From NCBI GenBank assembly GCA_001800905.1, contig MGWH01000001.1, forward strand, positions 1-64,000: DNA of 64,000 nucleotides, given 5' to 3'. Source of the stretch: Flavobacteria bacterium GWA2_35_26 (GTDB lineage: Bacteria > Bacteroidota > Bacteroidia > Flavobacteriales > Flavobacteriaceae). Shown piece by piece: positions 24,871 to 33,472 of the stretch (position 1 is the stretch's first letter; every line of letters begins with the position of its first letter). Under the pieces are notes generated by a model, which saw only the letters and a list, made by a program, of their open reading frames with translations, did no database searches and was not told the origin of the DNA. Position numbers and translations under genes: made by a program.

Positions 24871-26178
24871 ATGAAAACAATCGACTATATTCCTACTTCT
24901 AAAATAGAACGTGCTAGCAAATTAGTACAAACGGGGGCGAAAGTAGGGGTCAATTATTTAAAATACTATGGCGAAAAAGTAGTCAATCCGACTCTTAATC
25001 GTGACAAATTAAATGAAGACAATGCCGAAGATATTTACGATGGATTAAAAAGTTTAAAAGGTAGTGCTTTGAAAGTAGCTCAAATGTTGAGTATGGACAA
25101 AAGCTTTTTACCTCAGGCGTATGTAGAAAAGTTCTCATTGTCTCAATTTTCGGTGCCGCCACTATCAGCACCTTTGGTTTTGAAAACATTCAAATCGAAT
25201 TTAGGCAAAACACCTTACGAAATTTTTGATGAATTCAATCCAAACTCAGTCAATGCGGCCAGTATTGGACAAGTGCATTTAGCCGTAAAAAACAATAAAA
25301 AGCTAGCCGTTAAAATCCAGTATCCTGGTGTAGCTAATAGTATTTCATCTGACTTGGCTTTGGTAAAACCAATTGCCATAAGAATGTTCAATTTACAAGG
25401 CAAAGATTCGGATAAATACTTCAAAGAAGTAGAAGACAAATTAATTGAAGAAACCAACTATTTGTTAGAACTCAAACAAAGTCAAGAAGTAGTGGCCGCT
25501 TGTTCTAAAATCGATCATTTGGTTTTTCCTAATTACTATCCTGAATTTTCTTCGGAGCGCATCATTACTATGGATTGGATGACAGGAATACATTTGTCTG
25601 AATTCACCAAAGAAAATACCAACTCTGAAACTGGAAATCAATTGGGTCAAGCCCTTTGGGATTTTTATATGTACCAAATTCATGTGTTGCGTAAAGTACA
25701 TGCCGATCCACATCCAGGGAATTTTTTGGTCAATGAAAAAAACGAGTTAGTGGCTTTGGATTTTGGATGTATGAAAGCCATACCGAATGATTTTTACATT
25801 CCTTACTTCGAATTGGTCAAAAAAGAAATCATAGATAATAAAGCGTCGTTTAGCGATAAATTATTTGAACTTGAAATTTTACGAACAGACGACAGTCCAG
25901 AAGAAGTAACCTATTTTACTTCGATGTTCTATGACTTGCTAACCTTGTTTACGCAACCTTTTCAAACGGAAACATTTGATTTTTCTGACGAACTGTTTTT
26001 TGAAAAAATTGCCCAATTGGGAGAGCGTTTTGCTAACGATACGAATCTAAGAAAGATGAATGGAAATCGCGGTTCCAAACACTTTATATACATGAACAGA
26101 ACCTTCTTTGGCTTATACAATTTATTGTTTGATTTAAAAGCGGAGATTAAAGTTCATAATTATAAGAAATACAACTAA
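24871..26178 (+). CDS. ABC1/UbiB-family atypical kinase
   Basis: A 435-residue protein of the AarF/UbiB/ADCK family. It has the KxGQ-equivalent region SLKGSALKVAQMLS, the NAASIGQVHLAV loop, the catalytic lysine in LAVKIQYPG, the catalytic loop HADPHPGNFLV and the metal site ALDFGCMK. Family members support ubiquinone or other isoprenoid lipid metabolism. Flavobacteria use menaquinone, so a lipid or carotenoid-linked role is possible but unproven. The stop overlaps the TIGR03643 start. Confidence 0.88.
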   Translation: MKTIDYIPTSKIERASKLVQTGAKVGVNYLKYYGEKVVNPTLNRDKLNEDNAEDIYDGLKSLKGSALKVAQMLSMDKSFLPQAYVEKFSLSQFSVPPLSAPLVLKTFKSNLGKTPYEIFDEFNPNSVNAASIGQVHLAVKNNKKLAVKIQYPGVANSISSDLALVKPIAIRMFNLQGKDSDKYFKEVEDKLIEETNYLLELKQSQEVVAACSKIDHLVFPNYYPEFSSERIITMDWMTGIHLSEFTKENTNSETGNQLGQALWDFYMYQIHVLRKVHADPHPGNFLVNEKNELVALDFGCMKAIPNDFYIPYFELVKKEIIDNKASFSDKLFELEILRTDDSPEEVTYFTSMFYDLLTLFTQPFQTETFDFSDELFFEKIAQLGERFANDTNLRKMNGNRGSKHFIYMNRTFFGLYNLLFDLKAEIKVHNYKKYN

Positions 26179-26456
26179 TGAAAAAAGAATTAACCGATAT
26201 CGAAAAAGACCGCATCATCGAAATGGCTTGGGAAGACCGAACCACCTTTGATGCTATTTTGCTGCAATTTGGGTTAAAAGAACAAGAAGTGATTGACCTC
26301 ATGCGTGCCGAAATGAAGCCTTCTAGTTTTAGAATGTGGCGTGCGCGCGTGCAAGGTAGAAAAACAAAACACGAAAAATTACGTGATTTTAGAGAAGGGC
26401 GTTTTAAATGTAGTCGCCAAAGACAAATCAACAATAACAAAATAGCGAAACGCTAA
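26178..26456 (+). CDS. TIGR03643 family small protein
   Basis: A 92-residue, very basic protein with the family pattern IEMAWEDRTTFDAILLQFG, then MRAEMKPSSFRMWRARVQGR. The first half looks like a helix-turn-helix. The family is small, without known function, and typically sits next to photolyase, SDR or folE genes in marine and flavobacterial genomes. Its ATG shares a base with the preceding stop, and the SDR follows 10 bases on. Confidence 0.82.
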   Translation: MKKELTDIEKDRIIEMAWEDRTTFDAILLQFGLKEQEVIDLMRAEMKPSSFRMWRARVQGRKTKHEKLRDFREGRFKCSRQRQINNNKIAKR

Positions 26457-26466
26457 ACTATATAAA

Positions 26467-27150
26467 ATGAAAAAAATACTCATCATTGGCGGTAGCAAAG
26501 GAATTGGCCATGCCATTTTGCAACAACAACTAGAAAACAATACTGTATTTACTATTAGTAGAAATGCACCAGAAATTACGCATCCGAATCTAACGCATTT
26601 TTCGTTAGATGTTTTACAAGATACGCTTCCTGAAATTGAAAGTTTGGATACTGTCATTTATTGCCCAGGATCCATTACACTTAAACCTATTGGAAGTTTG
26701 AGTATTGATGATTTTAGAAATGATTTTGAAATCAATGTGATTGGAGCGGTAAAAGTGATTCAAAAATACTTACCGATTTTAAAAAAAGGCAACCAACCTT
26801 CTATCCTATTGTTCAGTACGGTTGCTGCCAAATTAGGAATGCCGTTTCATGCAAGTATTGCAACAGCAAAAGCTGGCGTAGAAGGCTTGGTAAAATCTCT
26901 TGGAGCTGAATTAGCCTCAAGCATTCGTATCAATGCCATTGCGCCTACTATAACAGACACAAGCTTAGCTGCGGGGATATTGAGAAACGATCGTATGAAA
27001 GAAAACATGATCGAACGCCATCCTATGAAGGGCTATTTGCAACCGGAAGAAGTGGCAAACATGGCTGATTTTTTGATTTCTGAAAAAGCAAAATCCATCT
27101 CCGGGCAAATATTTGAAATGGATTATGGAATTGTCAGCTTTAAAATTTAA
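26467..27150 (+). CDS. SDR-family protein lacking the catalytic tyrosine
   Basis: A 227-residue short-chain dehydrogenase fold. The cofactor loop GGSKGIGHAI and IRINAIAPTITDT are intact. The active-site segment reads STVAAKLGMPFHASIATAKAG: the Ser and Lys are kept, but the residue four before the Lys, normally Tyr, is Ile, with His and Ser just before it. It may be an altered oxidoreductase or a nucleotide-binding non-enzyme. It lies between the TIGR03643 and folE genes. Confidence 0.85.
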   Translation: MKKILIIGGSKGIGHAILQQQLENNTVFTISRNAPEITHPNLTHFSLDVLQDTLPEIESLDTVIYCPGSITLKPIGSLSIDDFRNDFEINVIGAVKVIQKYLPILKKGNQPSILLFSTVAAKLGMPFHASIATAKAGVEGLVKSLGAELASSIRINAIAPTITDTSLAAGILRNDRMKENMIERHPMKGYLQPEEVANMADFLISEKAKSISGQIFEMDYGIVSFKI

Positions 27151-27173
27151 TACATACACCTGAAAAATACTAA

Positions 27174-27773
27174 ATGAAGAACTACGAAAAGATTGAACAA
27201 TATAATACCGAAGCAACAGATATATTATCTAATAATTACAAAACCATCATTGAAAATTTAGGCGAAGATGTTACCCGTGAAGGCTTAGAAAAAACGCCAG
27301 AGAGAGTAGCCAAAGCCATGCAATATCTTACACATGGTTACGGATTAGATCCGTTGCAAATTTTAAAATCGGCATTATTTACCGAAGATCACCAACAAAT
27401 GATTGTTGTGAAAGACATTGAAGTGTATTCGATGTGTGAGCATCATATGTTGCCGTTTTTTGGTAAAGCACATGTAGCTTATATTCCGAATGGAAAAATT
27501 GTTGGGCTAAGTAAAATCCCGCGAATTGTAGATGCTTTTGCACGTAGAATGCAAGTGCAAGAACGATTGACTGACCAAATTAAAGATTGTATCCAAGCTG
27601 CACTTGAACCCTTAGGTGTAGCCGTAGTAATAGAAGCCCAACACATGTGCATGCAAATGCGTGGGATTCAAAAACAAAATTCAGTAACGACGACATCATC
27701 GTTTACAGGCGCTTTTGAAAAAGACAAAACGCGCAAAGAGTTTATTAGCTTGATATCAAATAAATTGAGCTAA
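27174..27773 (+). CDS. folE: GTP cyclohydrolase I
   Basis: A 199-residue homodecameric enzyme converting GTP to dihydroneopterin triphosphate. It shows the N-terminal [16 protein letters not shown], the zinc Cys/His in [40 protein letters not shown], and the second zinc Cys region [11 protein letters not shown]. The product feeds folate, which could provide the methenyltetrahydrofolate antenna of the photolyase encoded convergently; that link is inference. The operon ends at a strong terminator. Confidence 0.95.
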   Translation: MKNYEKIEQYNTEATDILSNNYKTIIENLGEDVTREGLEKTPERVAKAMQYLTHGYGLDPLQILKSALFTEDHQQMIVVKDIEVYSMCEHHMLPFFGKAHVAYIPNGKIVGLSKIPRIVDAFARRMQVQERLTDQIKDCIQAALEPLGVAVVIEAQHMCMQMRGIQKQNSVTTTSSFTGAFEKDKTRKEFISLISNKLS

Positions 27774-27805
27774 TAATTAATTGTTTTTAGGTTAGGGTTA
27801 GGTTG

Positions 27806-27846
27806 AAACTCCCGAGAAACTTCTTGAAGTTATCGGGAGTTTTTTT
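27806..27846. terminator. Bidirectional terminator between folE and phr
   Basis: The stem AACTCCCGA / TCGGGAGTT, with a smaller inner pairing AACTTC / GAAGTT, is followed by seven T residues. It serves both convergent operons. Confidence 0.82.
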
Positions 27847-27852
27847 ATGAAG

Positions 27853-29148
27853 TTATTTTACAATACCTGCTTTGTAAGTAGCAATAGCACGATCTCTTGC
27901 CATAGCATGATCTACCATCGGTTGGCCGTATTCCAGGTCAAATTCTGCAATCCATTGACGGATATAAATTCCTTTTTCGTCAAATTTTTTCTGTTGAATA
28001 TCCGGATTGAATACTCTAAAATAAGGTGCCGCATCACAACCAGTTCCAGCAGCCCATTGCCAATTGCCAACATTAGCTGCCATTTCGTAATCCAATAATT
28101 TTTCAGCAAAATACTCTTCGCCCCATTGCCATTCAATTAACAAATGTTTGCATAAAAAACTAGCCACGACCATACGCACTCGGTTGTGCATATAACCCGT
28201 TTCATTCAATTGACGCATACCAGCATCAACCATTGGATACCCTGTTTTTCCTTCGCACCAACGTTTGAAATCGACCTCATCATTGCGCCATTCGATGCCA
28301 TCGTAAGCTGCCTTAAAATTCCTGTTTTGTACTTTTGGAAAGTGAAACAAAATTTGCATGAAGAACTCTCTCCAAATCAATTCACTCAAGAAAACTTGAT
28401 TTTTGCGCACAGCCCAATTGACTAATTTTCGAATACTAACGGTACCAAAACGCAAATGTGGAGATAAATACGATGTACTATCTAATGCAGGAAAATCACG
28501 CGTTTCGTGGTAATTTGCGACTAATTTTAAATTATGTGGCTTTACTTTGATTGAACTCAGTGTAAAACCAATTTCTTCTAAACTAGGAAAGGCAAAATTA
28601 CTTTTGAAAAAATTAGAAAAATAAGGTGTTGCGTCCCATTCTTGAACTGGCGCAATAGTATGGTATTTTTCTAACCACTTATTTTTAAAAGGAGTATACA
28701 CCGTATATGGTAAACCATCAGCTTTAACAATTTCGGCTTCTTCAAAAATCACTTGATCTTTAAAAGCGAAAACGTTCACCTCTTTAGATGCTAATACATT
28801 TCCAACAGCAAGATCTCGCTGAATGGCATTGGGTTCGTAATCCTTATTCCAAAAGACTTCTTGAATAGCGTATTCTTGTAATAACGACTCCCAAACTTGT
28901 AACGGCTTTCCTTTCTTTACCAAAAGAGACGAACCAAATTCATTAAGTTTACCATTGATCGCTGCTAAAGACTCATGAATAAAACCCACTCTCGGATCGT
29001 TCTTAGGCAAACGTTCTAGAATAGTTTCATCAAAAATAAATAGAGGAATAACTGGATACTTAGATTGCAAAGCTTGAAACAAACCCACATTGTCTTCCAA
29101 ACGCAAATCGCGTCGAAACCAGAAAAAAGAGACTTCTTGTTTTGCCAT
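27853..29148 (-). CDS. phr: CPD photolyase (cryptochrome/photolyase family)
   Basis: A 431-residue flavoprotein that repairs UV pyrimidine dimers with blue light. The N-terminal Rossmann antenna domain starts FFWFRRDLRLEDN. The helical FAD domain has LSPHLRFGTVSIRKL, ELIWREFFMQIL, GYMHNRVRMVVASFL and DYEMAANVGNWQWAAGTG, with the Asn near flavin N5 that marks photolyases, then DAAPYFRVFNP. Length fits class I enzymes. It is the last gene of the leftward carH-crt operon and shares one base with the SRPBCC stop. Confidence 0.93.
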   Translation of the reverse strand: MAKQEVSFFWFRRDLRLEDNVGLFQALQSKYPVIPLFIFDETILERLPKNDPRVGFIHESLAAINGKLNEFGSSLLVKKGKPLQVWESLLQEYAIQEVFWNKDYEPNAIQRDLAVGNVLASKEVNVFAFKDQVIFEEAEIVKADGLPYTVYTPFKNKWLEKYHTIAPVQEWDATPYFSNFFKSNFAFPSLEEIGFTLSSIKVKPHNLKLVANYHETRDFPALDSTSYLSPHLRFGTVSIRKLVNWAVRKNQVFLSELIWREFFMQILFHFPKVQNRNFKAAYDGIEWRNDEVDFKRWCEGKTGYPMVDAGMRQLNETGYMHNRVRMVVASFLCKHLLIEWQWGEEYFAEKLLDYEMAANVGNWQWAAGTGCDAAPYFRVFNPDIQQKKFDEKGIYIRQWIAEFDLEYGQPMVDHAMARDRAIATYKAGIVK

Positions 29149-29609
29149 TATTTAGTGTTAAATAATTCGTCCACCTTTACTTTTCGATAATCGAAAATGG
29201 TTTTCAATTTATTTTTAACAACCAAAGTATTCATAATACGACCAATGAATCCCAAAGGCAAGGCATAATGAATCAAATCGGTCATTAGAACACCATTATC
29301 TTTTTCTTCAAAAAAGTGTTTGTGGTGCCATAAAGTATAAGGTCCAAAACGTTGTTCGTCCACAAAATAGCTTTGTTCTTTAACAACGGTAATTACAGTC
29401 ATCCAACCCAATTTAACACCAAAGAGAGGGGAAACTTTGTATTGAATAATTTGTCCAGCATACATGTTTTTTTCATCAAAATCAGTGATTTCGAATCCCA
29501 TATCGCTCGGCGTTATTTTTTGTAAATTCTTTGGATTTGAAAAGAAAGACCAGCATTCTTCAATACTAGCATTGACAAATTGTTCTGTCTTTAATGAATA
29601 AACTTTCAT
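29148..29609 (-). CDS. SRPBCC-family protein
   Basis: A 153-residue START-like/SRPBCC fold from ATG 29609, with KTEQFVNASIEECWSFFSNP at the start, then FGPYTLWHHKHFFEE and the C-terminal helix FDYRKVKVDELF. Related proteins beside photolyases are often labelled cell-division inhibitor without evidence. A hydrophobic-ligand pocket is expected. It overlaps crtZ and phr by one base on each side, so it is firmly in the carotenoid-photolyase operon. Confidence 0.85.
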   Translation of the reverse strand: MKVYSLKTEQFVNASIEECWSFFSNPKNLQKITPSDMGFEITDFDEKNMYAGQIIQYKVSPLFGVKLGWMTVITVVKEQSYFVDEQRFGPYTLWHHKHFFEEKDNGVLMTDLIHYALPLGFIGRIMNTLVVKNKLKTIFDYRKVKVDELFNTK

Positions 29610-30058
29610 TATATTTTGTAGTATTTGAATGGAACAAATAACATCCCAAAACATTCTCCTTCTTCTTTTCCCAAATGTTTGTGGTGTACTTTGTGCGCTT
29701 TACGCAAGCCAATTAAATACTTATTATTGGTATTTTTAAACCATTTGAATCGTTGGTGAATTAAGACATCGTGTATCAAAAAGTAACACATTCCGTAAAA
29801 CATAATTCCTAAGCCGATGAAGAACTTATAATTCAATCCGCCTTCAACTCCAAAATAGAAAAGTGTAATGCTTGGAATAGCAAAAATGACAAAGAAGACA
29901 TCGTTGCGTTCAAAGATGCCCGCATATTTAGGTTGGTGATGGTCAGCGTGAAAATACCACATAAAACCGTGCATCACAAACTTGTGAGTGCACCAAGTTA
30001 CACATTCCATAATCAAAAAAGTACCGAGGAAAATCAGAAAAAACTGGATTTCATTCAT
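29609..30058 (-). CDS. crtZ: Beta-carotene hydroxylase
   Basis: A 149-residue di-iron membrane enzyme that adds 3-hydroxyl groups to beta-carotene rings, giving zeaxanthin. The histidine clusters are visible: THKFVMHGFMWYFHADHHQ, HDVLIHQRF and RKAHKVHHKHLGK. Several hydrophobic helices lie between. No lycopene cyclase gene (crtY) is in the operon or window, so it must be elsewhere. The stop shares a base with the SRPBCC ATG. Confidence 0.92.
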   Translation of the reverse strand: MNEIQFFLIFLGTFLIMECVTWCTHKFVMHGFMWYFHADHHQPKYAGIFERNDVFFVIFAIPSITLFYFGVEGGLNYKFFIGLGIMFYGMCYFLIHDVLIHQRFKWFKNTNNKYLIGLRKAHKVHHKHLGKEEGECFGMLFVPFKYYKI

Positions 30059-30076
30059 TGTGATTGTAATTATATT

Positions 30077-30916
30077 TTAAACTAATTTTAATTTGTAAGT
30101 AACAAAAGATTGAGCAAGTAATCCTGCTTTGGTATAATTAGAAACTCGGATTCGGGCAGTACCGATTTTGTGACTAGGTGTTTTTTCTAGTTTATTCAAT
30201 AACTTTTTGTAATAAACATAGGCGGTATAAACACCAAATTTAGCTTCCATTGGTAATTTAGTAATCCCTTGAAAAGCTACTTTAAAATCCTCTTCTATTT
30301 CGCTAATGATTGCTTGTTTGGCATTTTCGTCGAATGAATTCAAATCAACACCAGGGAAATAAGTGCGATTCAAAACCAAATTATCGTCTTTCAAATCGCG
30401 CAAGAAATTCACTTTTTGAAAAGCTGATCCCAATCGCATTGCTTCGTCCTTCAATAAATTGTATTTCTCTATATCGCCATCCACAAACACTTTCAAACAC
30501 ATTAAGCCCACCACATCGGCAGATCCATAAATGTATTCCTCGTATTCTTCTTTGCTATGGTATTCGGTTTTTACCAAATCCAATTTCATACTTTTCAAAA
30601 AAGCCTGAATCAAATCATCAGAAATATTATAGCGTTTTACAGTTAATTGAAACGAATTCAAAATAGGATTCAAGCTAATTCCAGAATGATAGGCTTTGTA
30701 ATATTCCGTTTCAAAATCATGAATCAAGGTTTCTTTTTCATAGCCATGAAAAGAATCGACAATTTCGTCCGCAAAACGAACAAATCCATATACGCTATAA
30801 ATAGCTTCTCTGATGCTTGGCGAAAGCATATAGACTGCTAATGAAAATGAAGTACTGTAGTTTTTGGTTACTAACTTACTGCATTTAAAGGATACGTCGT
30901 CAAATAACTGCTTCAT
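30077..30916 (-). CDS. crtB: Phytoene synthase
   Basis: A 279-residue trans-isoprenyl diphosphate synthase joining two geranylgeranyl diphosphates into phytoene. The two Asp-rich Mg sites are FVRFADEIVDSFHGYE and GSAFQKVNFLRDLKDD. SFSLAVYMLSP near the start is typical. It begins one base after the crtI stop, so the two enzymes are translationally linked. It is peripheral at the inner membrane. Confidence 0.93.
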   Translation of the reverse strand: MKQLFDDVSFKCSKLVTKNYSTSFSLAVYMLSPSIREAIYSVYGFVRFADEIVDSFHGYEKETLIHDFETEYYKAYHSGISLNPILNSFQLTVKRYNISDDLIQAFLKSMKLDLVKTEYHSKEEYEEYIYGSADVVGLMCLKVFVDGDIEKYNLLKDEAMRLGSAFQKVNFLRDLKDDNLVLNRTYFPGVDLNSFDENAKQAIISEIEEDFKVAFQGITKLPMEAKFGVYTAYVYYKKLLNKLEKTPSHKIGTARIRVSNYTKAGLLAQSFVTYKLKLV

Positions 30917-30917
30917 G

Positions 30918-32393
30918 TTATGCTTTTGAAAATTGTTTATTAATTAATTCTGACACTAATTTTCCTGAAATTAAGGCGGGAGGTACACCTGGTCCAGGAA
31001 CAGTCAACTGACCAGTAAAAAAGAGATTTTCTACTTTTTTACTTTTTAATTTGGGTCTTAAAAATGCGGTTTGCAATAAAGTATTGGCCATTCCATAAGC
31101 ATTCCCTTTGTAGGAATTATAATCTTGGACAAAGTCATTTTTACAAAACGAATGTTTAAAGATAATGTTTTTTCGAACTTCTTGTTGCGTTAAGGTCTCC
31201 AAACGATCCATAATTTTATGGAAATATTCCTCACGCAATGCTTCGGTGTCTTCTATGCCTGGCGCTAACGGAATCAAAAAACAAGCTGATTCCATTCCTT
31301 CAGGCGCTGTCGAAGGATCAGTTATAGAGGGAAAACTAGCGTAAAACAAAGGTTCTGCCGGCCATCTTGGTGTATCGTAAATGTCTTTGGCATGCTGATT
31401 AAAATCAGTATCAAAAAACAAAGCGTGATGCGAAATGTTTTCTATTTTTTTATTGAAACCCACATAGAACAATAAAGAAGAAGGAGCAAAAACACGACTA
31501 TCCCAATATTTTTCAGAATAAGCGCGGTGTTGTTCCTCCAATAATGTTTCTGTATGATGGTAATCGGCTCCACTTAAAACCACATCGGAATAGATGGTTT
31601 GACCGTTGACTACAATTCCTTTAGCAGTTTTATTGTCAACGATTATTTTTTCAATAGCCGCATTAGTAACAAATGTAACCCCTAATTCGGTAGCTAAACT
31701 TTCCATACCGCGCACTACATCAAACATACCCGTTTTTGGATGCCAAGTTCCCAAACCAAAGTCGGCATAATTCATAAAACTATAAAACGATGGCGTATCT
31801 GAAGGCTTTGCTCCTAAAAACAAAACCGGAAATTCCAAGATTTGAATCAATTTTTCGTTTTTGAATTTCTTGCGAACATCTCGGCTTATGTTACTAAAAA
31901 ACTGACCTACTTTTTTGGCAGTTTCCAAAGTAATTAATTCCAAAGGAGAAACTCCTGGACGGTACACCAAATCTTTAATTGCGATATCATAGTTGGATCG
32001 GGCCTCAGCCATAAATTGTTCTAAAATGACACCACTCCCCTTTTCTACTGATTCAAAGGTGGCTATAATTTCAGGCAAATTATCGGCAATCGAAATGAAT
32101 TCGTTGATCCCAAAATACACTCTATAGGCTGGAGACAACTTAATCAACTCATAATAATCTGTCGTTTTTTTACCAAAATCAGCAAAAAAACGATCAAATA
32201 CATCGGGCATCCAATACCAACTTGGCCCCATATCGAAAGTAAATCCATCGCTTTTTAATTGTCGAGCACGACCTCCAATGGTAGCATTTTTTTCATAAAC
32301 TGTTACTTGATGGCCACTTTGAGCCAAATAACTAGCTGCCGCCAAAGAAGAAAATCCAGAACCTATTATTGTAATTGTTTTGGGTTGATTCAT
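30918..32393 (-). CDS. crtI: Phytoene desaturase
   Basis: A 491-residue FAD enzyme converting phytoene to lycopene. The N-terminal dinucleotide-binding motif is TIIGSGFSSLAAASYLAQSG followed by VTVYEKN and GGRARQ. FDMGPSWYWMPDVFDRFF and the C-terminal NLFFTGQLTVPGPGVPPALISG, with FAD contacts, are characteristic of bacterial CrtI. It is the second gene of the leftward operon, 20 bases behind the carH-type regulator. Confidence 0.94.
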   Translation of the reverse strand: MNQPKTITIIGSGFSSLAAASYLAQSGHQVTVYEKNATIGGRARQLKSDGFTFDMGPSWYWMPDVFDRFFADFGKKTTDYYELIKLSPAYRVYFGINEFISIADNLPEIIATFESVEKGSGVILEQFMAEARSNYDIAIKDLVYRPGVSPLELITLETAKKVGQFFSNISRDVRKKFKNEKLIQILEFPVLFLGAKPSDTPSFYSFMNYADFGLGTWHPKTGMFDVVRGMESLATELGVTFVTNAAIEKIIVDNKTAKGIVVNGQTIYSDVVLSGADYHHTETLLEEQHRAYSEKYWDSRVFAPSSLLFYVGFNKKIENISHHALFFDTDFNQHAKDIYDTPRWPAEPLFYASFPSITDPSTAPEGMESACFLIPLAPGIEDTEALREEYFHKIMDRLETLTQQEVRKNIIFKHSFCKNDFVQDYNSYKGNAYGMANTLLQTAFLRPKLKSKKVENLFFTGQLTVPGPGVPPALISGKLVSELINKQFSKA

Positions 32394-32413
32394 TTACTTA
32401 TTATTTCTGTTTA

Positions 32414-33313
32414 TTATTTAATAACCGACACTAAAGAATCTATGGAATTGAAAACCAACATACTTTTTGAAAGATTGCTTGTATCAATATGTTCAACCAT
32501 TCGTCCGATATACCATAATTGGGTAGTATCGTCTTCTAACTCCTGTTTCATTTTAATAACATAATCGTTAATTGCGTCTTTGTCAGGCTGAACCGTAAGG
32601 TACGAAACAAAAACAATGGAGTCGAAATGTTTCTTCAAATCTTTCAAATTTTCAATCGGCATACTTTCGCCAAGATAAATCGTTTTGTACCCTTTGGAAA
32701 GAATTTCATAATTCAAATACATCAATCCCAATTCGTGAATTTCATTCATTGGCAAAGACAAAACAAAAACTTTATCTGTTTTTCTTGGCTTCAAGACTTG
32801 AAGCTGTTCTGTTTGTATCAGTAATTTTTGTTTAATTAAAAAGGTGATAAAATGCTCGTGAGCTGGCGAAATGGTATCCGTTTGCCACAACATTCCTAAT
32901 TCTTGCATCAATGGAATGAAAACATCGTAAAAGATTTCCTGAAACGATTTTTCAGTCATCAACCAATTGTAGGTATTGAAAAACAACTCTTGATCAAAAT
33001 GCATCATCGCCATTTTAAATTCGCTCAAGGCGTGACTTTTAGCTGTTTTATTGGTAACAATCTCACGAACTAAAGTGGGAATTGTATCTGGTGGATAGGT
33101 AGCAATCTTGGATATTTTATAGCCGTAATCATGAAGCAATGTGATATTAAGCAACTTTTGCAAACTGGCTAGATCATACAACCTAATATTGGTATCGGTA
33201 CGCATGGGTTCCAAGATATTGTATCTTTTTTCCCAAATACGAATCGTGTGCGCTTTAATACCTGATAAATTTTCAAGGTCTTTGATACTGAATACGTTCT
33301 TAACGTTGTTCAT
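32414..33313 (-). CDS. CarH/LitR-type MerR regulator with B12-binding domain
   Basis: A 299-residue protein. The N-terminal MerR helix-turn-helix (about 7-75) has SIKDLENLSGIKAHTIRIWE and the wing RLYDLASLQKLL. A helical bundle (about 95-175) contains W143-x9-E153-H154, matching the TtCarH motif around the adenosyl face of cobalamin. The C-terminal Rossmann-like domain (about 180-299) has E191-I-H193-E-L-G, the E-x-H-x-x-G motif whose His is the lower cobalt ligand. It should repress crt/phr in the dark as an AdoCbl tetramer and release it on photolysis. This is by homology only. Confidence 0.9.
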   Translation of the reverse strand: MNNVKNVFSIKDLENLSGIKAHTIRIWEKRYNILEPMRTDTNIRLYDLASLQKLLNITLLHDYGYKISKIATYPPDTIPTLVREIVTNKTAKSHALSEFKMAMMHFDQELFFNTYNWLMTEKSFQEIFYDVFIPLMQELGMLWQTDTISPAHEHFITFLIKQKLLIQTEQLQVLKPRKTDKVFVLSLPMNEIHELGLMYLNYEILSKGYKTIYLGESMPIENLKDLKKHFDSIVFVSYLTVQPDKDAINDYVIKMKQELEDDTTQLWYIGRMVEHIDTSNLSKSMLVFNSIDSLVSVIK

Positions 33314-33334
33314 CCTTTTTTAATTTTAATTAAA

Positions 33335-33342
33335 CAAAAGTA
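33335..33342 (-). promoter_or_regulatory. -7 element of the carH-crt-phr operon
   Basis: TACTTTTG on the minus strand, about 22 bases before the regulator ATG, followed by TTTAATTAAAATTAAA. No good -33 TTG is present. Upstream, AAAGG-AA-CCTTT (33395-33406) and TACGTA (33377-33382) are short palindromes that could be part of an operator. Confidence 0.4.
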
Positions 33343-33428
33343 AAATAAAAAATGATACGAAGCTAATTTAATAAGGTACGTATATATTTTTTTAAAAGGA
33401 ACCTTTAGTAACAGGATTTAAAATAAAA

Positions 33429-33452
33429 AAAAGCCTCTAAATAGAGGCTTTT
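33429..33452 (-). terminator. carB terminator
   Basis: The stem AAAAGCCTCT / AGAGGCTTTT with loop AAAT is followed on the minus strand by a T-rich run, 20 bases after the carB stop. Confidence 0.8.
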
Positions 33453-33472
33453 CATATAGTAACTTTCAAGTA

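Noticed and set aside
27787..27804. Telomere-like GTTAGGGTTAGG
   Set aside because: Only two units, just upstream of an ordinary terminator; chance.
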